Positions 7,957 through 15,568 of a DNA stretch of 64,000 nt are shown here, in pieces. This DNA comes from Shinella yambaruensis (GTDB lineage: Bacteria; Pseudomonadota; Alphaproteobacteria; Rhizobiales; Rhizobiaceae), in assembly GCF_022899355.1 (NCBI RefSeq), contig NZ_JALJCK010000004.1:1-64000 (forward strand), written 5' to 3'. Each line of letters begins with the position of its first letter. The stretch's first letter is position 1. Made by a program: the position numbers and the translations under genes. The notes beneath the pieces were generated by a model. That model did not search any database and had not been told where the DNA came from. It was given only the letters and a program-made list of their open reading frames with translations.

Positions 7957-9015
7957 TCAGTCCTCCAGCGTGCCGGGCTTGCGGTTCCTGCCCGTCGCCT
8001 CGCGGCAGGCGATCTTCATCAGGTCGTCGCCGCGCCGGGCGTAACGGGCGGAGCTGCGGGTGGCGATCAGCCCGTCATGACCGGCCGTCACGGCAAGCGT
8101 GCCGTCCGGCGCACCGGGCCGGGTGATCAGCGTCGCGAGCAGATCGCCGGCCTTCACCGTCTCGCCGATGTCGCGGTGGAAGAGCACGGTGCCGGGCTCC
8201 GGCGCCCGCACCATCTCGATATTGTCGAGCGGCACGGCGGGGCCGGCATAGGCCCCTGCCGCATGGGCAGGATCGGCGACGACGCCGCGGCCGGCAAGGA
8301 AGCGCCAGAGGCCCGCCGCATCCCTCTTCGCCATGTCCGGATAGACGTCGCGCTTGCCGCGCAGTTCGACGGTCACCGAGAGGCGGCCGGGGACGGTGGA
8401 AAGCGTCTCGCCGCCCTTTCGCTTGAAGGCATGGCCGACGGCCTCCTCGAAGGCGGTGCTTTCGCCGTCGGAAAGGAACACGGCCTCCATGTCGAGGGCC
8501 GCCGCAAGATCGGCCGCCTCCGGCCAGAAGGCCGTGTCGATATAGGCATATTGCAGGGATTCGTCGTCGCAGTGCAGGTCCAGCACGAGATCGGCGCCGA
8601 GCGCGGTGTGCAGCAATGTGCGCTTCAGCCGGTCGACGGCGCTGCGGCGGTCGATATCCTCCAGCAGCGTGTCCCGCTCGCCGAGCGCCACGAGCGGAAA
8701 GTCGCGGTTGAAGTTGGTCCGCGTGCCGAGATCGAACCGGCCCTCCATCTCGCCGAAATGCGCTTGCGCGAGGCCGATCGGATTGGCCTGCGGGATGACG
8801 GTGATGTCGCCGCGGATCGCGCCGTCGTCCTCCGCCTTGCGCAGCCGTTCCAGGAGGAAATGCAGGAGCGCGGTGCCCGGCAGTTCGTTGGCATGCAGCG
8901 CGGCCTGGATATGGACGGAAGGCGCCGTGGCGTCGGTCCCCTTGAAGCGGAACACGGGGATGCGCCATTCGATGCCTGCCGTATCGCCGCCGATGATGAT
9001 CTGCGAATGTTCCAC
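7957..9015 (-). CDS. Succinylglutamate desuccinylase/aspartoacylase-family zinc deacylase
   Basis: A 352-residue AstE/AspA-like protein. The zinc-binding HANELPG (His and Glu) occurs near residue 40, TRTNFNRDF follows, and DLHCD supplies the third ligand. A C-terminal biotinyl/lipoyl-like segment (GETVKAGDLLATLITRPGAP) is typical of the larger members. The start is the GTG at 9015, with GAGGAG upstream. Substrate is not clear; such enzymes remove N-acyl groups from amino acids or ectoine precursors. It stands alone, divergent from ogt. Confidence 0.8.
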   Translation of the reverse strand: MEHSQIIIGGDTAGIEWRIPVFRFKGTDATAPSVHIQAALHANELPGTALLHFLLERLRKAEDDGAIRGDITVIPQANPIGLAQAHFGEMEGRFDLGTRTNFNRDFPLVALGERDTLLEDIDRRSAVDRLKRTLLHTALGADLVLDLHCDDESLQYAYIDTAFWPEAADLAAALDMEAVFLSDGESTAFEEAVGHAFKRKGGETLSTVPGRLSVTVELRGKRDVYPDMAKRDAAGLWRFLAGRGVVADPAHAAGAYAGPAVPLDNIEMVRAPEPGTVLFHRDIGETVKAGDLLATLITRPGAPDGTLAVTAGHDGLIATRSSARYARRGDDLMKIACREATGRNRKPGTLED

Positions 9016-9153
9016 GTCGTCTCCTCGCTGCTTCGCTTTTTTGGGGACGGTTATGCGAATTGGCGCCGCCCCGCGCAAGTCCCGGCAGGAAACGGGTTGA
9101 AAGCGGCCGGGCGAAGCCCGATCTTGTGACAAAACGGGAACAGGAGCGATCCC

Positions 9154-9714
9154 ATGACCGGAAAGGCCCACTATCTGATCTTCGACACCGCCGGCGGCCC
9201 CTGCGGCATCGCCTGGACGACGGCGGGCGTCGTGCGCTTCCAGCTTCCGGGCGAGGATGCCGACACCACGCGCCGCCTGCTGCTGCGCCACCTGCCCGAC
9301 GCGGAAGCCGCCGAGCCGCCGCCGGCCGTCGCCGCGGCGGTTGCCGCCGCGCGGCGCTACTTTGCCGGCGAGGAGGCGGATTTCACCGGCGTGCCGCTCG
9401 ACCTTGCGGGCCAGAGCGATTTCTTCCGGGCGGTCTACGACGCCGCCCGCCGGGTGCACTGGGGCGAGACGACGACCTATGGCACGCTCGCCCGCGAACT
9501 CGGCGCCGGCCCGGAGGCCGCGCGCGAGGTCGGCCAGGCCATGGCGAAGAACCCGGTGGCGCTCATCATCCCCTGCCACCGTGTGCTCGCCGCCGGCGGC
9601 AAGGTCGGCGGCTTCTCCGCCCCGGGCGGCGCCTCGTCGAAACTGAAGATGCTGGCGCTCGAAGGCGTCTCCTTCGCCCCGCCGGCGCCGGCGCAGCAGT
9701 CCTTCGGGTTCTGA
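9154..9714 (+). CDS. ogt: Methylated-DNA--protein-cysteine methyltransferase
   Basis: A 186-residue DNA repair protein that moves a methyl group from O6-methylguanine to its own cysteine. The active-site motif IIPCHRVLAAGGKVGGF is complete, and the helix that flips the base (TYGTLARELGAGPEAAREV) precedes it. The N-terminal half is the small ribonuclease-like domain. An AGGAG site lies upstream of the ATG. The gene ends four bases before the convergent sigma-factor gene. Confidence 0.9.
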   Translation: MTGKAHYLIFDTAGGPCGIAWTTAGVVRFQLPGEDADTTRRLLLRHLPDAEAAEPPPAVAAAVAAARRYFAGEEADFTGVPLDLAGQSDFFRAVYDAARRVHWGETTTYGTLARELGAGPEAAREVGQAMAKNPVALIIPCHRVLAAGGKVGGFSAPGGASSKLKMLALEGVSFAPPAPAQQSFGF

Positions 9715-9718
9715 GCCG

Positions 9719-10579
9719 TCAGGCGCCGGTCAGCCCGGCCAGCTTTTCCGGGTTGCGCGTGATGTAGATCGCCGTGATGCGTCCGCCGGAAATGTCCAGC
9801 GCCGAGGTCTGCAGGTGGCCGTCGACCCGGCTGAGAAATCCCGGCAGTCCGTCGATCACGAGATGGTCGAGGAATTCCATGCGCCCGCCGAGCTTGCGCG
9901 AAAGCCCGAGATAGAGGCGCACCAGGCGATCCATCCCGTGGATCGCATTGGGAAAGGCCATCACCTTCCCGCCGCCGTCCGAGCGGAGCGTCACGTCTTC
10001 CGCCAGCATGGAGCCGAGCGCCGTCGCATCCCCCAGGCGGCAGGCCTCGAAGAAGGCCTCCACGATCGCCCGGCTGTCTTCCCGCGCGATCGCGTAGCGC
10101 GGCTGGTCGATCCGCACATGCGCGCGTGCCCGCGCGGCAAGCTGCCGGATCGCCGCGGGGCTGCGCTGCAGCGTCGCCGCCACCTCGTCCACCGGCTGGT
10201 TGAAGACATCGTGCAGGAGGAAGGTTGCGCGCTCCAGCGGCGAGAGGCGTTCCAGCGCCACCATCAGCGTCAGCGTGATGTTGTCGGCGCGCATCTCCTC
10301 GTCGGCCGGCTCGATCAGCGGCTCGGGCAGCCAGGTGCCGGGATAGGTCTCGCGGCGGAAGCGGGCGGATTTCATGGCGTCGAGGCAGAGGCGCGAGACG
10401 ATGCGGGTCAGCCAGGCGGCCGGCGCGGCCACGCGGTCGCGGTCGCTCCGGTGCCAGCGCAGCCAGGCCTCCTGCACGATGTCCTCGGCCTCCGCATGCG
10501 TGCCGAGCATCCGGTAGGCGAGGCGCAGCAGCCGCGGCCGCTGCGCCTCGAAGGTTCTGGTGGAGGGATCAGGCGGCAT
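9719..10579 (-). CDS. ECF RNA polymerase sigma factor with SnoaL-like C-terminal domain
   Basis: A 286-residue protein. Region 2 (LRLAYRMLGTHAEAEDIVQE) and region 4 (LSPLERATFLLHDVFNQPVDEVA) are followed by a C-terminal SnoaL-like domain from about residue 170. This is the layout of the SigJ-type (ECF41-like) group, in which the C-terminal domain tunes activity and no classical anti-sigma factor is encoded. It overlaps the carboxymuconolactone-decarboxylase-like gene upstream by 11 bases. ECF41 sigmas are commonly linked to such genes, so that gene is its probable target and partner. Confidence 0.88.
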   Translation of the reverse strand: MPPDPSTRTFEAQRPRLLRLAYRMLGTHAEAEDIVQEAWLRWHRSDRDRVAAPAAWLTRIVSRLCLDAMKSARFRRETYPGTWLPEPLIEPADEEMRADNITLTLMVALERLSPLERATFLLHDVFNQPVDEVAATLQRSPAAIRQLAARARAHVRIDQPRYAIAREDSRAIVEAFFEACRLGDATALGSMLAEDVTLRSDGGGKVMAFPNAIHGMDRLVRLYLGLSRKLGGRMEFLDHLVIDGLPGFLSRVDGHLQTSALDISGGRITAIYITRNPEKLAGLTGA

Positions 10580-11030
10580 CGCGCTGATCGACCGGATGCA
10601 CGGCGCGAAAGCCGACCTGCACGCGGTTCCAGATGTTGATCGCGCCGATGGCGACCGTCAGCCATGCCTGCTCGTCGGGCGTGAAGGCGGCCTCGACCGC
10701 CGCCCAGTCCGCGTCGGGGGCGTGCGTCTCGGCCACCAGCGTCAGGGCCTCGGTCCAGGCAAGCGCGGCCCGTTCACGCGGCGAATAGAGCGGCGAATCG
10801 CGCCATCCGGCAAGAAGGTGGAGGCGCATCGGGTCCTCGCCGTCCTTCAGCGCCTCCCCGACATGCATGTGGATGCAGTAGGCGCAGCCATTGATCTGCG
10901 AGGCGCGCACCTTCACCAGATGCACGAGCAGCGCGTCGAGGGGGCTCGCCTTCAGCGCCGCCTCCAGGGAAAATATCGCCTTGAAGGCCGGCTCGGCGCG
11001 TTTGAAATAGTCGGTCATGCGGGGTGACAT
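10569..11030 (-). CDS. AhpD-like carboxymuconolactone decarboxylase-family protein
   Basis: A 153-residue protein with the redox motif CAYCIHMHVGEA near residue 50. This CxxC plus His pattern is that of AhpD-type alkylhydroperoxidases rather than true decarboxylases. The start is the ATG at 11030, which has AAGGAG at the right distance; an ATG at 11051 is further upstream without a site. The 3' end overlaps the ECF sigma gene, so both are translated from one mRNA. A role in peroxide or redox response is inferred from the family and context. Confidence 0.85.
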   Translation of the reverse strand: MSPRMTDYFKRAEPAFKAIFSLEAALKASPLDALLVHLVKVRASQINGCAYCIHMHVGEALKDGEDPMRLHLLAGWRDSPLYSPRERAALAWTEALTLVAETHAPDADWAAVEAAFTPDEQAWLTVAIGAINIWNRVQVGFRAVHPVDQRDAA

Positions 11031-11159
11031 TCCAGTCTCCTTTTCGTTCACACACCGCTATGACGAGGTGGCGCCGCCGCCTGTGACATCGCCGCCCGGT
11101 TTTTTTGGAGGCGAAGACAGGTCCATGCTGGCTGCGGCCGGACGGGAAGTCAAACGGCA

Positions 11160-11188
11160 ACAGCCCCGACGCGGGGCGCCGGGGCTGT
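11160..11188 (-). terminator. Displaced guaA terminator (candidate)
   Basis: CAGCCCCG (11161-11168) pairs with CGGGGCTG (11180-11187) around an 11-base loop, with one extra A-T pair, and a T-containing stretch follows on the minus strand. It lies 52 bp past the left att copy, where the guaA transcript would end if the island were removed. It is therefore probably the original guaA terminator, now 10.6 kb away from guaA. Confidence 0.5.
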
Positions 11189-11239
11189 GCTCAATCTCGT
11201 TCTGCAGGCCGCAGGTTCAGCGCCGCGGGCGGCGATCCC

Positions 11240-11258
11240 TCACTCCCACTCGATGGTC
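11240..11258. repeat. Left attachment-site copy (att)
   Basis: TCACTCCCACTCGATGGTC repeats the guaA 3'-end sequence at 21851-21869 in the same orientation, with one mismatch (G for C at base 16). It marks the outer end of the island. Confidence 0.8.
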
Positions 11259-11480
11259 AATGGGCTTTATTTCTTATTGTGACTACTGGGGTTTTCCGTC
11301 CGCGCCCAGAGCTATACCAACCGCGATACCACCAAGGGAAAGGGCACTAGAATCCTGAATTCTATATAGTAATTCTCCCAGCCATGAGCGTGTTCGCATC
11401 ATAAACGAGCGTCGGGAGAGTGTAGGCCAAAAGGGTCTGAGTCGCCGCATAGTCATATGGCAAAGTCCGCCTTGAAGTGG

Positions 11481-11520
11481 ATTTTCAAAAATGATTGAGT
11501 CATAGAATCATATTGAAAAT
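11481..11520. promoter_or_regulatory. Inverted-repeat operator candidate of the abiE operon
   Basis: ATTTTCAAAAATGATT (11481-11496) and AATCATATTGAAAAT (11506-11520) form an almost complete dyad with a 9-bp centre, ending 26 bp before the abiEi ATG. A small TCCGC/GCGGA hairpin follows at 11521-11537. AbiEi antitoxins of the studied type bind inverted repeats upstream of their own operon and repress it, so this is the likely autoregulatory site. The 11259-11480 stretch shows no gene. Confidence 0.55.
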
Positions 11521-11546
11521 TCCGCACTAAGAGCGGACAATGAGAT

Positions 11547-12374
11547 ATGATCCGAGTCGAACGATCCGCCCTATCCTCCTACGCTTCCGGCCTGCTGGCC
11601 AGGGGCCGGGGAGTCTTTTCCGCGGACGAGGCGCAGAAGGAAATCGGCATCAGCCGGGGCGCATTCCTCGACGCCGCCGAGCGTTTGCAGCAGCGCGGCC
11701 AACTTCTCCGGCCCCGGCGCGGCTTCTATGTCATCGTGCCGCCCCAGCACGCCACGACGGGAGCGCCGCCGCCCGAATGGTATATCGACGCCCTCATGCG
11801 CCATGAGCAGCGGCCCTACTATGTGGGACTGCTGACGGCGGCGGCGGTTCACGGCGCTTCACATCAAGCCGTGATGGAGTTTCAGGTCGTGACGAACAAG
11901 CTCCTGCCCGACATCGAAGCCGGGCGGACGCGGATCGTATTTTCCTACCGCAAGGACATGGCGGCGGTGGCGGCGGGGATTGAGGATCGCAAAACGCCAT
12001 CGGGCTATATGAACCTGTCCTCACCGGAGCTGACGGCGCTCGACCTAGTGCGCTATCCGCAGTCCGGCGCTGGGCTGGATAACATCGCGACGGTGCTTTC
12101 CGAACTGGCCGAGCGGCTGCAACCTGAAAAGCTCGCCTCCTTGTCAGGCGCTTTCGAGAAGGCGGTCGTGCAGCGCCTCGGGCATCTGCTCCGAAGGCTG
12201 GGACATCCGCAGATCGCGGAAGCAATGTTAGTGGCGCGGTCGGCGCGCGGGCCGCTGCCGTGGGTCGAACTCGACCCCAAACAGGGGGGCGATCCCGATT
12301 TGTCGCCGCCGCCATCCGAACGCGATGCATGCTGGCGCGTGATCGTTCGCCAGCCGCCCGAGATCGACGAATGA
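11547..12374 (+). CDS. abiEi: Type IV toxin-antitoxin system antitoxin, AbiEi family
   Basis: A 275-residue protein. The N-terminus carries a winged helix-turn-helix (GVFSADEAQKEIGISRGAFL, then RRGFYVIVPP). The middle is the AbiEi domain (YYVGLLTAAAVHGASHQAVMEFQVVTNK), followed by a C-terminal helical domain of about residues 160-260. AbiEi represses its operon and counteracts the nucleotidyltransferase toxin AbiEii. It overlaps the toxin gene by four bases (ATGA), so the pair is translationally coupled. The pair resembles phage-abortive-infection modules. It looks intact, unlike the conjugation genes of the island. Confidence 0.88.
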   Translation: MIRVERSALSSYASGLLARGRGVFSADEAQKEIGISRGAFLDAAERLQQRGQLLRPRRGFYVIVPPQHATTGAPPPEWYIDALMRHEQRPYYVGLLTAAAVHGASHQAVMEFQVVTNKLLPDIEAGRTRIVFSYRKDMAAVAAGIEDRKTPSGYMNLSSPELTALDLVRYPQSGAGLDNIATVLSELAERLQPEKLASLSGAFEKAVVQRLGHLLRRLGHPQIAEAMLVARSARGPLPWVELDPKQGGDPDLSPPPSERDACWRVIVRQPPEIDE

Positions 12375-13231
12375 TCCCGCAGGACTATATTACCGCCTGG
12401 AGCCGCGTCGCGCCGTGGGCAAGCCAGCGACAGGTCGAGCAAGACCTCATCATTAGCCGCGCGCTTGTTGCCATCTTCTCCGATCCGTTCCTGCGGGGTG
12501 AACTGCGCTTCCGGGGTGGCACCGCGCTCAACAAGCTGCATTTCCCCACACCGCTACGCTACTCGGAAGACATCGACCTCGTGCGGACGAGCGCCGGCCC
12601 GATTGGGCCGGTCCTCGACGGTGTTCGCGCCATGCTGGAGCCGTGGCTCGGGAAAGCGAAGTCCGATCCAAGCCCCGTCGCTCCGAAACTCCGCTTTCGT
12701 GTCGATGCTGAAAACGAACCCGCCGACATGCGTATCAATCTCAAGGTTGAAATCAACACGCGCGAGCGGGAAGCCTACGATCCGCCCATCGAGATTCCGT
12801 TCGGTGTCGAAAACCCGTGGTTCATCGGCCGGACCGCAATCCCGACTTTCTCACGGGAGGAAATGCTGGCGACAAAGCTGCGCGCCTTGCTTCAGCGTAA
12901 CAAAGGCCGCGATCTGTTCGACCTCGATCACGCGCTCACCGTGTTCGAGGGACTGGATACCGCCCGGATCGTCAAATGTTTCCTGCTCTACCTTGAAAAG
13001 GCAGAGGTGACGATTTCTAGGGCTGAGGCGCAGCAGCGCATGTTTCAGAAACTCGCCAATCCGACCTTCTTCACCGACATGCGGCCGTTGCTTCAAACAG
13101 ATCGCGCCAAGACACTCACCGACGAGACGCTTAAGGCCACCTTCGTCAGGGTGATGAAGGAACTGATCGACCGGATACCTGGCGACGAATGGGCGAAGGC
13201 CGGAGAAATGCGGGAGCGGTTTGGAGTCTAA
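12371..13231 (+). CDS. abiEii: AbiEii-family nucleotidyltransferase toxin
   Basis: A 286-residue protein. The nucleotidyltransferase signature is complete: FRGGTALNKLHF near residue 48, then LRYSEDIDLV with the two catalytic acids; the helical half (EEMLATKLRALLQRNKGRDLFDLDHAL) matches the NTP_transf_AbiEii family. Known AbiEii/MenT toxins attach nucleotides to tRNA or other targets and halt growth. The start is the ATG that overlaps the abiEi stop. Its stop overlaps by three bases the stop of the convergent DUF2285 relic. No sign of inactivation is seen. Confidence 0.88.
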   Translation: MIPQDYITAWSRVAPWASQRQVEQDLIISRALVAIFSDPFLRGELRFRGGTALNKLHFPTPLRYSEDIDLVRTSAGPIGPVLDGVRAMLEPWLGKAKSDPSPVAPKLRFRVDAENEPADMRINLKVEINTREREAYDPPIEIPFGVENPWFIGRTAIPTFSREEMLATKLRALLQRNKGRDLFDLDHALTVFEGLDTARIVKCFLLYLEKAEVTISRAEAQQRMFQKLANPTFFTDMRPLLQTDRAKTLTDETLKATFVRVMKELIDRIPGDEWAKAGEMRERFGV

Positions 13232-13517
13232 GGATTCCCAGCGATGCTGTCGTGCTCAATGGCCCTCTGTTTGATGGGATAGTGCAGCAAGAGACGATAG
13301 CCGCCGCGCATCATCTTGATGCCGTGGGTGACGAGGCGGCGGGTCTTGTTCTTGCGTGTGTCGACTTCCCAATCCTCCTTCGTGCCGCTGAATCCGAGCA
13401 GCACTTCGGTGATGGTGCGGTAGCTTTCGCCGCGCAGGCGGGCGTCGAGCGCGCGCAGGGACAGAATATGCCTTTGCCGGAGCTGTATGGGTAGCGCCGG
13501 GAAATCCGGCCCCGGTC
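13228..13517 (-). pseudogene. Relic of a DUF2285-domain regulator (FseA-like)
   Basis: On the minus strand the frame ending TAG at 13228 encodes about 90 residues, running GPDFPALPIQLRQRHILSLR, RALDARLRGESYRTITEVLL, THGIKMMRGGYRLLLHYP. This matches the C-terminal DUF2285 domain found in ICE regulators; FseA, the activator of ICEMlSym excision in Mesorhizobium, carries it. It has no start codon: an in-frame TAA lies upstream, and the 5' part has been replaced by an OsmC fragment in another frame. It is therefore a truncated relic. Confidence 0.6.
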
Positions 13518-13558
13518 CACGTTACCTTGACGTTGTAATGATGCTTTCGGTCAGCCAT
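13508..13558 (-). pseudogene. Fragment of an OsmC-family gene (N-terminus only)
   Basis: The minus-strand ATG at 13558 starts MADRKHHYNVKVTWTG, which resembles the first residues of OsmC-type peroxide-resistance proteins. After about 17 residues the similarity stops and the sequence becomes the DUF2285 relic in another frame. The fragment lies directly downstream of the DMT gene on the same strand, so an original DMT-osmC pair was probably cut by a deletion or recombination. The match is short, so confidence is moderate. Confidence 0.4.
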
Positions 13559-13595
13559 CGTTCTTCCTTTTCGGTGTGGCCGTTCATCGGACAAT

Positions 13596-14492
13596 TCATG
13601 TTGAAGATCGCAACGCGATCACCATCCCGGTGGTGACAAGAGCCACGCCGGCCAAACTGAAAAGGCTCGGGACTTCCGAAAGGAGGATGAACGCGGCGAA
13701 AACGGTAATGATCGGAACGGTCGCGGTGAAAAGCGAAACTTGGCTCGCTCCGAGCAGAGCGACGGCGCGCGTGTAAACGAAGATCGAAATGGCCCCGATC
13801 AGGATACCTTGAAAGATGCTTTGCAAGAGAAGTTCCCGCCATTGCGCTTCCAGCAGCATCTTGCCCGGCAGCAGCGCGTATGTGGGCAGGAAGATCAATG
13901 CCGAGATGACCGCGACCAGAGCGGCGGCGCGGACGGCCGATAGTCCTAGATGCCGGACATAAAGGCCGTAGCCGGACCAGCAAAGCGAGGCGAGCAGCAG
14001 GCAGGTATCGCCGATCAACAATGACATGGAGGCATTTGCGAAGCCGTCCCACGCCATAGCGGCGATGCCGGAAACGATAATTGCAAGACCGGCTATCCGT
14101 CCTCCACTTGGAACACTTCTGCCGAAGGTCCAAACGAGCAAGGCGGTGGTCAAAGACAAGGTGCCGTGCAGCAAAACAGCGCCGTGCGCGGCAGGAGCGA
14201 GTGCAAATCCGGCATAGGCGAGCAGGGCGAATCCTAGTCCACCCAAGACCGCCAATGCGACGGCCTCGTGAAGCCGCAAGCCGCTCAAGCCATGCTTCAT
14301 CAGGATCGGGGAAAGCATCAGCCCGCCAATTCCAAAGCGCAACGCGGCGATGTCAGGCAGAGTTAGGACTGTCGAGAAACCCAAGCGCGACACGACCACG
14401 AAGCCGGAGAAGAGGACTACGACGCAACAGGCATAGGTGATGCCTTGCGCTCGCTCGATAGTCTGTTCGTGCGTTTTGATCTCTGTTGCCAA
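13596..14492 (-). CDS. DMT-family (EamA) membrane transporter
   Basis: A 298-residue protein with about ten transmembrane helices in two EamA repeats (e.g. TYACCVVVLFSGFVVVSRLG, IFVYTRAVALLGASQVSLFT). Such proteins export metabolites or drugs; the substrate is unknown. A TTG at 14492 with a GAGG site just upstream gives the usual family start (ATEIKTHEQTIERAQGI). An ATG at 14636 would add 48 unrelated residues. It is cargo of the guaA island and was probably followed by an osmC gene that is now a fragment. Confidence 0.8.
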   Translation of the reverse strand: MATEIKTHEQTIERAQGITYACCVVVLFSGFVVVSRLGFSTVLTLPDIAALRFGIGGLMLSPILMKHGLSGLRLHEAVALAVLGGLGFALLAYAGFALAPAAHGAVLLHGTLSLTTALLVWTFGRSVPSGGRIAGLAIIVSGIAAMAWDGFANASMSLLIGDTCLLLASLCWSGYGLYVRHLGLSAVRAAALVAVISALIFLPTYALLPGKMLLEAQWRELLLQSIFQGILIGAISIFVYTRAVALLGASQVSLFTATVPIITVFAAFILLSEVPSLFSLAGVALVTTGMVIALRSST

Positions 14493-14805
14493 GTCGAGCC
14501 TCGGTCGAATCCTGAACCGATCCCAACCTAGCGGCGAACAGCGACATAATAAAAATTGATATTTTTGAGGAAACCAAATAGATTTTGACGATATGGGATC
14601 AGTTGACATAGTCCCAGGAGGGGGCAGGCAGCGCATTCTCGACGATGGCGAACTTGCCGCTGACGGTTAGCCATCCGTGGCAGCCGGAATGGTAGCGCCT
14701 TGCTCTTTCCTCATTTCGACTCCGAACCGTATTTTTTGCGCTGCGGTGCCGCGCGATGGCGGGCGGCGCTGCGATATTTGAGGTCTCCGCGCCGCCCGCC
14801 ATCGG
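14493..14805 (-). other. Low-coding island segment with an unidentified relic
   Basis: The part at 14493-14598 is AT-richer than the surroundings and probably holds the DMT promoter. On the minus strand, 14599-14802 is open and ends HGWLTVSGKFAIVENALPAP followed by SWDYVN and a stop. This tail looks protein-like but I do not recognise it, and its upstream part shows no family. It may be a remnant of the gene that once followed traD. Confidence 0.3.
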
Positions 14806-15072
14806 TCACGCCCGATGCTGCTGCGGTTGAGTTGTGTTATGCACGCCTGTTGGACGTTCCATCTCGAATCCCATCTTTCCGAGTTTCGTCCATGTATTGC
14901 GCGCGTGTTCACCGTCTTCGCTCTTGAGCTTTTCGGTCATCCAGAGCATCGCGCCGTAGATGATGGCACGATCATCGCCGGTCAGGTTCACGATGCCCGC
15001 CTTGACGACGAGCCCGCCGAGTTCGATCAGATGCCGTGTTCTCTTGCGGTGCTCGACCTGCCAGCTTTGCAT
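14806..15072 (-). CDS. traD: Conjugal transfer protein TraD (Ti-type)
   Basis: An 88-residue protein with the TraD core RKRTRHLIELGGLVVKAGIV near residue 10, followed by a helical tail. TraD proteins of Ti-like plasmids and related ICEs are small accessory factors of the relaxosome. The ATG sits one base after the traC stop, so both are translated from one mRNA running away from the oriT-like site. The tail after residue 75 is longer than in Ti TraD. Confidence 0.75.
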   Translation of the reverse strand: MQSWQVEHRKRTRHLIELGGLVVKAGIVNLTGDDRAIIYGAMLWMTEKLKSEDGEHARNTWTKLGKMGFEMERPTGVHNTTQPQQHRA

Positions 15073-15073
15073 A

Positions 15074-15400
15074 TCATGCCGCGCCCGTTGCGCCTGATGC
15101 CGGCTGTGCGCCGCCCAATTGCGTTGGAACGCCGCCAGCGTCGCGGTCAGGCGCTGGTGCAGATCGCCGCGACCGCCCCTGAAAGAACGCAGCGCCGCGT
15201 TTCGCCCATGCCTCTCTCTTTCCGGCGTCCTTGGTTTCCGCCAGCGCGACCAGCGCGCCAGCCAGTTCCTCGGCGGTGAGGCTGTCCGCCACCGTGGCGA
15301 TCATCAGTTCGCCGAGTTGCTGCACCTTGCGAGTTTTCAGTTCCCGCGCCTTATCCTCAAGCGCCTTCAATTCCATATCGAAGTTCCGTGGCTTGCGCAT
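15074..15400 (-). CDS. traC: Conjugal transfer protein TraC (Ti-type)
   Basis: A 108-residue protein. The N-terminus MRKPRNFDMELKALEDKARE and the segment GELMIATVADSLTAEELAGAL match TraC-like conjugation proteins; the core has coiled-coil character. The end of the core (REAWAKRGAAFFQG) is typical, and a Pro/Ala/Gly-rich tail follows. The start is the ATG at 15400, which has GGAGG five bases upstream; the same frame is open far further 5' but only as the antisense of traA. It is divergent from traA across the oriT-like region. Confidence 0.75.
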   Translation of the reverse strand: MRKPRNFDMELKALEDKARELKTRKVQQLGELMIATVADSLTAEELAGALVALAETKDAGKREAWAKRGAAFFQGRSRRSAPAPDRDAGGVPTQLGGAQPASGATGAA

Positions 15401-15468
15401 TGCATCCTCCATAAGCTGTTGATGGAGCGATGATAGTTGAGCGCGTGGCCGATTGCTTCTATGTTGTC

Positions 15469-15541
15469 GGGATGGTGCGGGACCGGCTGGTCCATCCCGA
15501 GATTTTTCGAGGGAGGGCGCGCTTATACGTCGTTCCGACGT
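15469..15541. other. oriT-like region (RSF1010/pTi type)
   Basis: This lies between divergent traC and traA, where Ti-type oriT sites are located. GGGATGG (15469-15475) pairs with CCATCCC (15492-15498), with an inner GGACC/GGTCC pair. Then comes GGGAGGGCGCGCTTATACGT (15511-15530), whose complement contains ATAAGCGCGCCCTCCC, close to the conserved nick region of RSF1010 and pTi (TAAGTGCGCCCTC). A perfect ACGTCG/CGACGT dyad follows at 15527-15541. The site appears complete although the relaxase gene is broken. Confidence 0.65.
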
Positions 15542-15568
15542 GCGGCTTTCCGTGCTGATGATCGTCGC

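Noticed and set aside
11240-11258. A partial guaA gene duplication
   Set aside because: Only 19 bp match and they start exactly at the guaA stop, which fits an attachment site, not a duplicated gene.
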